This document shows, in pieces, positions 12,401 through 24,400 of a stretch of 64,000 bases of DNA. The position numbers and the translations under genes were made by a program. Source of the stretch: Ursus arctos (lineage: Eukaryota > Chordata > Mammalia > Carnivora > Ursidae); assembly GCF_023065955.2 (NCBI RefSeq), contig NW_026622874.1, positions 80,064,917-80,128,916 on the forward strand, written 5' to 3'. A model generated the notes under the pieces. The model searched no databases, had not been told where the DNA came from, and saw only the letters and a list, made by a program, of their open reading frames with translations. Every line of letters begins with the position of its first letter. The first letter of the stretch is position 1.

Positions 12401-13530
12401 ATGAAAGAGAAAAAAAATTAAAATTGAAAGACTCGAGATTCCTGGGGAAACAACCATGAATTCTATATACTATATTCCCCTAGTGCTGAAGTTTTGCAGT
12501 TCTCAATGATTGGTATACTCGGTCTTGAATGGATATTCTTGGAGATCTTGGGGAGGGGCCTGTTGCCTTGATTCTCAGGTATTTTTGTCAGGGCTGAATT
12601 GTAGCACCCTTGCCAGGGTCCCGGCTAAGTAATCTGGTCTAGTTTGCTCTATGTGGCTTTTGTTCCCTGAAGGGTTTCTGCCCAGCTTTAGCGGATGTGA
12701 GAATGAAAATGGGGGCCTCCCAAACTCCAGTCCCGGATCCGGGAACTCGGGGACCCACCCCTGAGTGCTTCCTCAGGGAAAAGCAGTCAATCATTCCTAT
12801 CTCCCTGGTCTCCGCCCGCTCTCTGTGCTCACCCAGCCTGTGACTGAGCATCTGTATCTCAAGCCTGGATGCCACTGGTGTCTCTAAACCCTGCAGACTC
12901 CTGCAGTGCACACCCTGAGCTGTTCCTCCCTGGGGAGGAATGGGGGATTCTGCTGGTTCTGCCATTTGCTGGGCCCCTGCTCAGAGAGCGGTTGCCTGGC
13001 CATTCTGCAGTTCATGGTATATGGCATCCCTGAGCTAAGAGCCCACTCCTGGGCTCACTGATTCCAGGTGGCTCCCTGCTCCGATGCCTGCGAGCTCTGC
13101 CACACTCAGGCACCCCTGTTATTTCTGTGACCCCGGGGATCCCGAGACCACACTAACCCACCTAGGATTCTGCCCTGTTTTGCCACCTGGGCACCTTTCA
13201 GGCAGGGACATCCCTCACTGGAGCAGACTTCTAAAAGCTCTGATTTTGTGCTACATTTCTCTACCACTTTCTTGTAGCCAACTAACAGAGGTTCCCTCCC
13301 CCTGCAGTTTATCTTTCCGCATATCACCTCAGATTCACTTCACACCTCCTACGTTGGAGAAGGTGGTCACTTGTTCTATTTGGAGAGTTGCAGCTATTCT
13401 TTTATTCCATCTTGTGTTGCGTTCACAGATGTTCCAATGGTTTGATAGCTATCTAGCTGAATTCCAGGAACCGTATGAAATTAAGGTCTTCTGTTCCTCC
13501 TCCATCTTGGATTCTCTCCAGGAATACATT

Positions 13531-13934
13531 TTAAATCGCAACCCAATATGTTTATAGATACATAACAAAGAAGAGTTAATAGAATAATATTTATTCTAGC
13601 CTGCAATACGTTATGATGGACTTTATTCTACTTCATTTGTCTTTGATGCCATTTGCAACCTATGAAAATGCCCAACAATAGAGAAATGATTAAATTATTC
13701 ATGGTATTTAATATTATATAACTTAAAAACATGATGCAGGTAGTTATTTGTAACATGGAAAGAACACAGTATCTTGTTGAGAGGAAAAGGGCTGTGAATG
13801 AATGTAAATATTATGCTATTTGTTGAAAAACAAAGTTTGAAAGGATACACGGGCCAAAAATTTAACATGTCCTTCTTTCGTAATAATACGTTCCTGTGCT
13901 TTCTGAATGTCTACCTTCGAAACATAAAGGCATG
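13531..13934. other. AT-rich unique sequence
   Basis: AT-rich DNA between the L1 5' end and a MIR. No gene or repeat family recognised. Confidence 0.4.
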
Positions 13935-14195
13935 CAGCTAATATTTATTGAACATTTACTATGTGTGCCAGGCACTGGACTCAAAGCTTTACATGTATTA
14001 CTGTTTCATTTCAGCCCCTCCAAACCTGAGATGGTATAACCGTCTATTTTGCAGAGTGGAAATGGAGGCTCAAAGACTCACAGTAAACTGCCTGAGGTTG
14101 GAGTGAAGAAAAGGGCAGATCTGGAGCTCAAAGCCATGTGTATCTGACAACAGAGTTCATGCTTTGCATGTTAGGCTGTGCTGCCTGATAGAGAG
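13935..14195 (-). repeat. MIR element, antisense
   Basis: AATATTTATTGAACATTTAC and TGTGCCAGGCACTG, followed by CTTTACATGTATTA and the GAAATGGAGGCTCAAAGA core, match the antisense MIR consensus. This is an ancient mammalian SINE. Confidence 0.85.
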
Positions 14196-17100
14196 TAGAC
14201 CGGAGGGTGCCTGCCAGTTAGCATGGGCCAGATGTTACTGTGTGTAACTAGTAGCCCTGTGTCTTAGCGGCTTCTAACGAGGGAAGTATCTTTCTTGCTC
14301 CTGCCAGACACCCACATGGTCTTCCTGGGACCAGGATAAAAGCAGACCCACCGTAGGTAACTGCCAGGTGCTATATGAGATGGACAGAGGGGATGCCAGA
14401 CTCAGTTGTCCCAAGTGTTCTGTTTGAGGTGGCACCCCTCACTCCCACTCACATCTCACTGGCCAGAGCACGTCACAGGGATGCATCTAACTTCCAGGGT
14501 CAGATGACACCCTGACATGCTTGGTGGAGCCTACTGGGGCCACCACATGGTGCCACCCCTTCTAGGGGACTGTGCAGGGGCAGAGGAGGTGCATGGGGCA
14601 TTGGTAGGAAATGACAGCTGGACTAAGTCAGGATGAGTTTGCTTTATCCTTGACCAGGTGGAATTTGTCTCAGAACCGCCCAAAACCATCACTGGCAAGA
14701 TTAAAAGGAGTGACCTTTGGAAAAAGGAGTTCAGTCAGATGTAATCAGCAAAACCCTCAGAAACCACTGTGTCATCTTTGCCAAATCCCTGGCTGCCTCA
14801 GTTTCCCCACTATGGAGAGTGTGAGGGGGGGAGTGTTGGACGTTGATTTGTAAGAGCACCACATTTCAGCATTTTTGTTCTTTTAAATTAATGTCAGTTA
14901 CTCTCCTGCTTCCAAGTCCCCGAGTGAGCGCTCAGAATGTGGCTGGGGTAATAAACGGATATCAGCATCCAAGGGGACTTGTGTTGTGCTTTTATTCTGT
15001 GAATGAACCAGTGCTAAATGCTGTCCTTCCATGATTCTCCCCAAGCCCCAGCAGAGAGGACTCTCGGGCCAGATTCTCCTCCTGGTTCCAGGGGCCCTGG
15101 GTGACTCCTTTTGTCTATTCAACAACCAGGACACAGAGATCTGGGGAGGGACCCTTCCTTGGCCCCAGGTGTCCACCTCTGCCTGGCTTGCCCATGCCCT
15201 GCTAGAGGGTGAGGTCAAGGCCAGAGCTAGTGAGGTGGCTGGGGAAGGGGAAGGGGCCGAGGGCAGCCCAGCCTGGTGAGTCCACTTGGCTGCCAGACCA
15301 TTCTTCACTGCTCCATCCAGCCTCCCATGGATCTGCTCCCTTTGCTGCCTCTGAATGCTGCTGCTGCTGCTGTTGCTTCCAGATGCCAGCCTTTATCAGC
15401 ACAGGTGTGGGAGGGATCTGCCCTGTGGGGACCCAGGAATCCTGTAAGACTCCTCCAGTCCTTTCCAGGGGTGCCCAATCCCCCATTCCTTCCAAGGTAA
15501 GCCCAGGAGCTGCATTTCTCAGCCCTCCCTAGGGGACCCCACTCACTCACCCTTCCCAGGGCCCAGGAATCCCTCAGCCTCGCCAGGGGCCCATAACTCT
15601 GTCCACTCTTCATGACCTCCTCCTGCCATCTGGAGCCTGAGAGATGATGTGTGCAAAGCACACGACTTAGCACAGGCCTGACACAGGAGGGACCTGTGGT
15701 TGTCACCAGTGCAACACTGGTGTGACATAACAGCTGACGTGAGGCACCAGATCTGGGAGACACTTGCCCCATGGAGACGATGATACTGATGTCCAAAGGT
15801 GCTCAGCATGTGTCTTTCACTTGGCCTCCGCACAGTTACGGACACAGGCGTGGACACTCGCAGTTCACTGAAGGAAACCAGCCCAGGGTCACACAGCTGG
15901 TAAGCAGCACAGCTGGATCTCAAACTCTCGGCTCCCGGCCCTGTCTCCAGGGGCCACGAAGGGCTTTGTGGATGGGAGGCTGACACTGGCTTTGGGGACA
16001 CTTTTCACCTCCATGAGTGATCTCACCTGTTTGATGCCCCCAAACTCTGTTCACTGCTTCTTCTTTCCCTGCTCCCTGTTCCAGTTATAATCAGGTGACC
16101 CTGGCCATCCTTCATGGAATTCCCTAGTCCCCCTTATAGCCTGGGCCTCTCTCTGTTCACTTTTGGGCTAGTCTGACTCCACCCCTTCTGTAGCTGGTCT
16201 CTCCTTCTATAACCAGGACTGCCCAACTCTGGGGCTCTTGAGGCCTGCAATGGCATCTAAACAGAATTTAATACTAATGTTTTGTGATCCTTCTTTTGTT
16301 TTTGTTCGCTTGTTTTTTTATCGTTTCTCTATATTTATGTTAAAGATACTGTTTTCCTAGTTTAGCAGAGCTAGAATGGTTCCTATTTACAAGAAATTTG
16401 CAAAATAATGAAGTGGTGGTTTGTAGAGCACTGATTTTCAGCTGCCTTGGGCCTGAATGAGTTGGGGAAACATTGTGTTAGTCCTAGAGAGAAACAGTTT
16501 AGGAAGTGCCGCTCAGGACAGGGCCCAGGAGAGATGATCACAGGGGTTCATCGAGTAACCTGGGCCCCTGGATCTCCCAGGAGAGAAGCTGGTGAACGTT
16601 TTCTCTTAAAATGCTCTCATTCCTGGAGGTCCCAGGAGATCCCATGAGAGTCAGCTTGGATTGATTCCCTGTGTGGTTCATAACGTAAAGCCCAAGCTAA
16701 TGGGTAGGAGGGTCATAGAGATAAGTGACAGATCTACCGCTGTTTGCAGTATTAAAATGTCTTGGTCAATTAGGGATGATTTTGAGACCGTACAATCTTC
16801 TCACACCAATATTCCAGGAATTTCTGTCCAGAAGACGTATTTGATTATAATTTTATGATGCTCATTTCACTGAGTTCCAACATCGCTCTTTTTCTTTGGG
16901 ATTTCTTTACTCTTATTTACAGAGTTACTTCTCAAATTCTAAACATACGGGAATTTCTAGTTAGCTTTTTATAGTGATTTCTAGCCCATTTTATTACCAA
17001 AATGTACTCTGTGTGATTTCACTCCCTGGAAACATTGAAATTTCCCCTGTGGACAAAATAAATCGGGTGTATTTTTGTAACTGCACCCTGTGTGCCTACA

Positions 17101-17334
17101 GTTAATGTGTCCTCCACAGTGGTATAAGGATGTGGACAGATATGTGGAGATAGCTGTGGGATTCAGATGGTTTGCTTTCAGGACCTACATCTTATGGATG
17201 TTCAATCTGCACTGAGTTGCTGAGAGGGGGCTGAAACCTCCCACCCTGCTTGAGTATTTGATTGTTGTTGCAGTTCTATCCTCCTTTGTTTTTTATGTTG
17301 TTCAGCCAATGGCCCTAGGACGGGAGTTGGGAAA
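14196..17334. other. Unique intergenic sequence with old MIR scraps
   Basis: No gene is supported. A sense MIR scrap (GCCTCAGTTTCCCCACTATG) lies near 14790 and an antisense one (CAGGGTCACACAGCTGGTAA) near 15885. A short CTG/CTT run occurs at 15357-15377. Several overlapping open frames on both strands at 14.9-16.0 kb reflect GC-rich composition; none shows a domain or splice structure that I recognise. Confidence 0.5.
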
Positions 17335-19960
17335 GGAAGGAGAGAGCGCCCAGAAGAAGGAAATACATAGCCATCCAAGCCTCACTCAAAAGAATAGAAA
17401 AATCTAAAATGCAGTTTTTATATTCTCACCTCCAGAAGCTGGAACAGCAACAGAGGGACGGGCCTAATCCACGCATGAGGAAACAGTTGACCAAGATTAG
17501 AGCAGAAATCAATGAATTAGAAACCAGGAGTACAGTGGAGCAGATCAACAGAACTAGAAGCTGGTTCTTTGAGAGAATCAATAAAATTGACAAACCGCTG
17601 GCAAGACTTATCCAAAAGAATAGAGAAAGGATCCAAATTAATAAAATTATGAATGAAAAAGGAGAGTTCACAACCAACACCAATGAAATTGGAAGGATTA
17701 TTAGAAACATTTATCAACAGCTCTATGCCAATAAATTAAGCAATCTGGAAGAGATGGAGGCCTTCCTGGAAACCTATAAACTACCAAGACTGAAACAGGA
17801 AGAAATTGATTTTTTAAACAGGCCAATTAATTATGAAGAGATTGAGTCAGTGCTAAACAACCTTCCAAATAACAAAACTCCAGGCCCGGACGGTTTTCCT
17901 GGGGAATTCTACCAAACAGTCAAAGAAGGAATAATACCTATTCTCCTAAAGCTATTTCAAAAAATAGAAACAGAAGGAAAGCTACCAGACTCATTCTATG
18001 AGGCCAATATTACCTTGATCCCCAAACCAGGCAAAGACCCCATCAAAAAGGAGAATTACAGACCGATTTCCCTAATGAATATGGATGCCAACATCCTCAA
18101 CAAGATCCTGGCTAATAGAATCCAACAGTACATTAAAAGGATTATCCATGATGACCAGGTGGGATTCCTACCTGGGATGCAAGCGTGGTTCAACATTTGC
18201 AAATCGATCAACGTGATATATCATATCAACAAGAAAAGACTCAGGAACCATATGAGCCTCTCAATTGATGCAGAAAAAGCATTTGACAAAATACAGCATC
18301 CTTTCCTGATTAAAACCCTTCAGAGTGTAGGGATAGAGGGTACATTCCTCAATCTCATAAAAACCATCTATGAAAAGCCTACAGCAAATATCATTCTCAA
18401 TGGGGAAAAGCTGGAAGCCTTTCCCTGAAGATGAGGAACACGACAAGGATGCCCACTCTCGCCACTATTATTCAACATAGTACTAGATCCTTGCAACAGC
18501 AATCAGACAACAAAAAGGGATAAAAGGTATCCAAATTGGCAAGGAAGAAGTCAAAATGTCTCTCTTCGCAGATGACATGATACTCTATATGGAAAACCCA
18601 AAAGAATCCACTCCCAAACTATTAGAAGTTATAGAGCCATTCAGTAATGTGGCGGGATACAAAATCAATGCTCAGAAATCAGTTGCATTTCTATACACAA
18701 ATACTGAGACTGAAGAAAGAGAAATTAGGGAATCCATCCCATTTACAATAGCACCAAAAACCATACGTTACCTTGGAATTAACTTAACCGGAGACGTAAA
18801 GGGCCTATATTCTAGAAACTATAAGTCACTCTTGAAAGACATTGAGGAAGACACAAAAAGATGGAAAATTATTCCATGCTCATGGATCAGAAGAATTAAC
18901 CTAGTTAAAATGTCCATGCTACCCAGAGCAATCTACACTTTCATTGCTATCCCGATCAAAACACTGATGACATTTTTCAAAGAACTGGAACAAATAGTCC
19001 TTAAATTTGTATGGAACCAGAAAAGGCCCCGGATCGCCAAGGAACTGTTGAAAAGGAAAAACAAAGCTGGGGGCATCACAATGCCGGATTTTGAGCTGTT
19101 CTACAAAACTATGATCACAAAGACAGCATGGTACTGGCACAAAAACAGACTCATAGACCAATGGAACAGAATAGAGACTCCAGAAATGGACCCTCGACTC
19201 TTTGGGCAACTAATCTTTGATATAGCAGGAAAAAACATCCAGTGGAAAAAAGACAGTCTCTTCAATAAATGGTGCTGGGAAAATTGGACAGCTACATGCA
19301 AAAGAATGAAACGACCAATCTCTCACACCATACACAAAAATAAACTCCAAATGGATGAAAGACCTTGATGTGAGACAGGAATCCATCAAAATTCTAGAGG
19401 AGAACATAGGCAGCAACCTCTACATCGGCCAAAGCAACCTTTTTCATGATACATCTCCAAAGGCAAGAGAAACAAAAGATAAAATGAACTTGTGGGACTT
19501 CATCAAGATAAAAAGCTTCGGCACAGCCAAGGAAACAGTCAAAAAAAACTAAGAGGCAGCCCACGGAATGGGAGAAGATATCTGCAAATGATGCTACAGA
19601 TAAAAGACTGGTATCTAAGATCTACAAAGAACTTCTCAAACTCAATACACGAGAAACAAATAAATAAAAAAATGGGCAGAAGATACGAACAGACACTTTT
19701 CCAATGATGACATACAAATGGCTAACAGACGCATGAAAAAATGTTCAAAATCATTATCCACCAGGGAAATTCAAATCAAAACCACACTGAGATACCACCT
19801 TATTCCAGTTAGAATGGCAAAAATTGACAAGGCGAGAAACAACAATTGCTGGAGAGGATGTGCAGAAAGGGGATCCCTCCTACATTGTTGGTGGGAATGC
19901 AAGTTGGTACAGCCACTCTGGAAAACAGTGTGGAAGTCCCTTAAAAAGTTAAAAATTGAG

Positions 19961-20160
19961 GGGCGCCTGGGTGGCACAGCGGTTAAGCATCTGCCTTCGG
20001 CTCAGGGCGTGATCCCGGCGATCTGGGATCGAGCCCCACATCAGGCTCTTCTGCTATGAGCCTGCTTCTTCCTCTCCCACTTCCCCTGCTTGTGTTCCCT
20101 CTCTCGCTGGCTGTCTCTATCTCTGTCAAATAAATAAAAAAATCTTTAAAAAAAAAAAAA
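19961..20160 (+). repeat. Young Can-SINE inserted in L1 ORF2, with TSD
   Basis: Starts GGGCGCCTGGGTGGCACAGC and ends in a pure A-tail. GTTAAAAATTGAG occurs just before the element (to 19960) and immediately after its tail (20161-20173), a clean target-site duplication. The copy is close to the young subfamily pattern (GAGCCCCACATCAGGCTC, TCTCGCTGGCTGTCTC), which I associate with bears and relatives. Confidence 0.95.
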
Positions 20161-20769
20161 GTTAAAAATTGAGGTACCCTATGACCCAGCCATTGCACTA
20201 CTGGGTATTTACCCCAAAGATGCAGACGTAGTGAAGAGAAGGGCCATATTCACCCCAATGTTCATAGCAGCATTGTCCACAATAGCTAAATCGTGGATGG
20301 AACCGAGATGCCCTTCAACAGATGACTGGATTAAGAAGTTGTGGTCCATATATACAATGGAATGTTACTCCACTATCAGAAAGAACGAATTCTCAACACT
20401 TGCTGCAACATGGACGGCACTGGAGGAGATAATGCTAAGTGAAATAAGTCAAGCAGAGAAAGACAATTATCATACGATTGCTCTCATCTATGGAACATAA
20501 GAACTAGGAAGATCGGTAGGGGAAGAAAGGTATAAAGAATGGGGGGTAATTAGAAGGAATGAAGCATGAGAGACTATGGACTTTGAGAAACAAACTGAGG
20601 GCCTCAGAGGGGAGGGGGTGGGGGAATTGCATAGACTGGTGATGGGTAGTAAGGAGGACACGTATAGCGTGGTGCAGTGGGTGTTATACGCAACTAATGA
20701 ATTATCAAACTTTACATCAGAAACCAGGGATGTACTGTATGGTGACTAACATAATATAATTAAAAAACA

Positions 20770-20780
20770 TTAAAATAAAA

Positions 20781-20811
<31 letters not shown>

Positions 20812-20836
20812 AAAATAAATAAATAAATAAATAAAA
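20770..20836. repeat. (AAAT)n tail of L1
   Basis: Fifteen or so AAAT repeats form the A-rich tail of the preceding L1. Confidence 0.9.
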
Positions 20837-20989
20837 GATAGAAAAAAAGAGGGAACAGGGACCTGGGTTGGGAGGGAGCAGAAACAAGAAGGTCTGCCAA
20901 CGTTCCAGAGAAGACCTGTCGTTGGGATGGTGTGTGGTGAGACGACAGTTGGGAAGCGGTTACTTACAAACGAGGTCACACGGGGTGTC

Positions 20990-21409
20990 CGTTATGATGT
21001 ACCAGGGGCAAAGGCAGCTGATTGGTCGAGAGAAAGTATACAGTCTCTGCGTTGCTAAGGATACCTTCAGTCAGGTGAAGGCTTGGAAGAAGGTGAATCC
21101 TCCTCCAATCGTTTAACCTGCTACTGTATCCTGCTGACCTAGTGATTTACTAACCTGCTGACCTACTAACCTTTCTGAACCCTCCTGCCTCCCCTTGAGT
21201 ACTTGATCTGACCCTGACACTGTCCGAGACCTCCTCTTGTCCTGACAAACGCCTTCCCCAATCCTACCCTCTATTTCCACCTTACCCCCATCCCTATTTA
21301 CCACCCTATCCCCTCCCACCACTCCCTACCCCACCCACCCCCACTTCCACACCACCCCCGATCTCCACCTCCTCCCTGGTGCCCCAGCACCCCTTGAAAG
21401 CGCCAGGAG
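20990..21409 (+). promoter_or_regulatory. Candidate promoter and 5' UTR of the TANGO1/cTAGE5-like gene
   Basis: This stretch lies directly upstream of the proposed first coding exon. It holds an inverted CCAAT box (ATTGG at about 21020) and, at 21051-21064, GTTGCTAAGGATAC, which resembles the RFX X-box (GTTGCC..GG.AAC type). A pyrimidine- and CCCAC-rich segment runs from 21240 to 21400. No TATA box was seen. RFX factors drive many testis and ciliary promoters, which would fit the germline expression known for some cTAGE genes, but this is inference. Confidence 0.3.
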
Positions 21410-21475
21410 ATGAAGATGCAGAGGCTGCTCTTCTGGCTTCTCTTGCTCCAATGTCCCAGTTACCCAAACCCAAAT
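21410..21475 (+). CDS. Candidate exon 1: hydrophobic N-terminus
   Basis: ATG AAG ATG begins a 22-codon exon with the core LLFWLLLL, like a signal peptide or membrane hairpin, ending AAT followed by the donor GTGAGT. It ends in phase 0, matching the phase-0 start of the transmembrane exon. TANGO1S likewise has a short alternative first exon joined to the TM exon. The two Met codons are in frame; the first is taken as the start. No transcript evidence is available, so this is the least certain of the upstream exons. Confidence 0.45.
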
Positions 21476-24400
21476 GTGAGTTAACATGGCACTTCAGTGG
21501 TGTCTTCCTTCTTTTCTTTTTTTTAAGATTTGATTTATTTGAGAGAGAGAAAGGGCACAGGTGCAGAGGGAAGGGCAGAGGGTGAGGGACAGAGAGAATC
21601 CCAAGCCAGCTGTGTGGTGAGCCCAGAGCCTAAAGAGGGGCTCAATCTCAGGACCATGAGATCACGACTTGATCCAAACCAAGACTTTGTCACTTAACTG
21701 ACTGAGCCACCCAGGTGCCCCAAAGCTGCTGGTAGTGTCTTCCTTCCTAGTGGGTTCTTTGACACGGTGGTTAAATAACAGCTTTTTCCTGGGGTTCTTG
21801 ATGGGAACTTCAGAAGACCTTCACATTTCCCTGAAGACCGAGCACCACAGGGCAGGTTTCTCGGTCAGCCTGAAGGGGTTGTGGCCACAACTGTCCACAC
21901 CAAGTTCTACATCCTGTCTGCGCTGCTTGGTCCAAAAACCACAGTGCTGGCAGGATGGAAACCTGAAAATACTAGGTTTATGGTGTCAAGAAGGAAGGAT
22001 TTGTGAAGATACGAAAAGCCATTGAGCTCTTTGTCTTAAAGAGGGGGCTTAGATGATATGTACATTATATCTCATTAAAATTGTCCTTAAAAATGTCAGG
22101 AACTCGAATTTAATAGGAACTATGGGTATTAGACTGGCTTCTGGAAGCCCGGTGAAGCTGCTGCTTCAAGCCTTGTAAGTTTAGGGTCCATCTTATGTGT
22201 AGTTTGTTTTCCTATCAGCACATTGTTGATATTTGTGGAGTTTGGCAGCCCTGGGAACAAAGATATCTCAAGCATTGGTGTTGGGACTAGAGTGTTAAAA
22301 AGTGAAATGTCCTGGGCGCCTGAGTAGCGCAGTCATTAAAGCGTCTGCCTTCGGCTCAGGGCGTGATCCCGGCGTACCGGGATCGAGTCCCACATCGGGC
22401 TTCTCCGCTATGAGCCTGCTTCTTCCTCTCCCATTCCCCCTGCTGTGTTCCCTCTCTCACTGGCTGTCTCTCTGTCACTCTGTCACATAAATAAATAAAA
22501 TCTTAAAAAAAAAAAAAGTGAAATGTCCTTTGTGCTCCATGCTTCCTGGTTTGTTGACTTTTAACAAGTTCTGAGTCAGCCCTTTCCTTCTGGTCTTGGA
22601 GGCTGTCCCCAGGGACTCTGTGTCCCACCAGGTCCATGGGAGCCCTGAGACGCCCAGCAGACACTAAGTGACCTTATTCTGCTGAGACATTTGTCATGGG
22701 AAAATCACTAGGAGTGGTGGGATCAGGAAGTGAATGAGTTGTCGTCCTTTCTTAGGCCAAGTATGTACAGAGTGTTGATTTCCCCAAAGTAAAAAGGTCC
22801 TGAACGTCCTTAGGATTGTCCAAATATAAAGAAATACCTGGTTTCCAGTGTGAATATTTCATTTTGTCATTAAAAAGTAAAACCTGTACCCTCAGGAGAG
22901 AAAGAAAGAGACAGACAGGGAACACCCCTAGAAATAAGTAGACTTCTTTAGATCGGCTTGCACCAGATTCTTACAGAGAGATCTGGAAAGTGTCAGTAGT
23001 CAGGAAGGATCCTTATATTGAGGCAGAATCATTCCACACAAATACCTCCAGTCAAAATAGACTCTGTTCTGTTTCTTTTGAGTCTTCAAAGGAGGACATT
23101 TCTTGGTAGTCTTGATTGGAATTATTCCCCTCTACCCAGTCATCATCTCAACTGCATCAGTTCAGCTTTCTCACCCTGCCTCATTTCTGGGCTCTTGCAT
23201 GAACTAACTGGTCTTGCATTTCCCACCTCCACCTGCTCATGGCCACTGTCCCTGAAAACCTAGTGTTATTGGCCCCATTGGATGTCATCCAGTTAAGAGT
23301 CAGCTGCTGGTCAGCATCCAGACAGCTGCCAGATGTACCGAGTGCCCACGACTGGGGGTGTTTTACATTCATGACAAGATGGCCTCTGTCTTGTGTGCAA
23401 TTGATCCCCGTGATCAACCATAGTGCTGACAGCTACTGCTCTCTTTCAGACAGTGGCTATTCAAAGACAGTGTATGTTTCCACCAGCACACATTTTCCTG
23501 ACCTCAGCAGTGAGGGCTGAAGATGGAAATGTTATAGATTTCAGGGGCTACTTTCTAGAGAGTTGTGTTTGCACAAAATTCAAGCTTGGTGTGAGTTAGT
23601 ACAAATTGCATCGTGAACGTCTTTTCTCCTGAAATACTTATAACTCTAGTTTTTGTAAAATGAGATGTGTTCTTTATTTTGGGGTCCATATCTAGGAATT
23701 TAGTATTCTTTTAGAATTCAGGGGCCTCTGGATGGTTCATGCAGTTAAACGTCTACCTTAGGCTTGGGTCATGATCCCAGGGTCCTGGGATTGAGCCCTG
23801 TCTGGCTTCCTGTTCAGAGGCAGTCGGCTTCCTCCTTTCCCTCTGCCCCTCCCCCAGCTCATGCTCTCTCTCTTTCAAATAAATAAATGCAATCTTTTAT
23901 TTTAATGTTTTCTCTCTTTAAAAAGTTAAATTTTATAATTGCTACTGACTGATTTAGTTACAATACTAAGAAATAGGAACATGGATTCCTTTCATTGGCT
24001 TTTTGGAGATAGGTGTTCGAGTAACTAAAACCTCACAGATATCCTCAAAATATCACCTGATGATGCAAATCTTTATGTACTTCAGAAATCTGATGTTTTG
24101 GACTGTGATTCAGAAACAAAGTGAGCATTGAAAGAAAACATCAATGTTTTCAGAAACCAAACAATAACTATAATTTATTTTTGTTGGAATAACAATCCCA
24201 TGTTATATTAATGAGTTAATGAGAAACCTCCTGTCTGTCTCACTTATGTCCTTATCTGAACATCTGTCCATATAACATTCTCATTTTTATCTCTAGTACA
24301 TGTTTTATTCTTGCTTTCTCCTGTTTTTCCATACATGTTGGGTGTATTTTTTGAAATGTTCCAAAGGAGTTTATCCAGGTCCTTCATGGATGTACAATAG

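Larger units (their letters stand above)
7348..13530 (-). mobile_element. Nearly full-length L1 with ORF1 mostly missing
   Basis: On the minus strand the element runs from 5' UTR (about 13530-12430) through an internal tandem repeat, a short stretch to 11400, then ORF2. ORF2 begins at 11394 with the endonuclease motifs LNVNGLN and LQETHF. It continues through endonuclease, reverse transcriptase and C-terminal fragments down to about 7600, followed by the 3' UTR. Many frameshifts and stops break ORF2. The endonuclease GDFN motif reads GEFN and the SDH motif reads WDH, so catalytic residues are lost. Only about 300 bases lie between the internal repeat and ORF2, too little for the usual roughly 1-kb ORF1, so ORF1 is largely deleted. 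Inactive fossil. Confidence 0.9.
17335..20840 (+). mobile_element. 5'-truncated L1, sense, ORF2 with FADD motif
   Basis: Sense L1 entering ORF2 just before the reverse transcriptase. A 339-codon frame at 17409-18428 covers the N-terminal RT region ([47 protein letters not shown]). A small indel at about 18426 breaks the frame. The next frame at 18556-19368 contains the catalytic LFADDMILY, then the thumb and C-terminal region. Further breaks occur at about 19355, 19492 and 19718. A Can-SINE interrupts it at 19961. The 3' UTR ends in an AAAT-rich tail. It is younger than most L1 here but inactive. Confidence 0.93.

Noticed and set aside
13084..13557. 157-codon frame as a gene
   Set aside because: It lies antisense within the 5' UTR of the nearly complete minus-strand L1.
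14898..16001. Overlapping long frames on both strands around a CTG/CAG run
   Set aside because: GC-rich composition gives open frames on both strands; no domain, splice site pattern or family match was seen.
17409..19368. Long reverse transcriptase frames as a host gene
   Set aside because: They are consecutive broken pieces of L1 ORF2 followed by an L1 3' UTR and A-rich tail.
19961..20160. tRNA-like segment as a tRNA gene
   Set aside because: It is the tRNA-Lys-derived head of a Can-SINE with an A-tail and target duplication.
23239..23520. 93-codon frame in intron 1 as a lumenal exon
   Set aside because: No SH3-like or other family similarity, and no well-placed acceptor and donor in matching phase.
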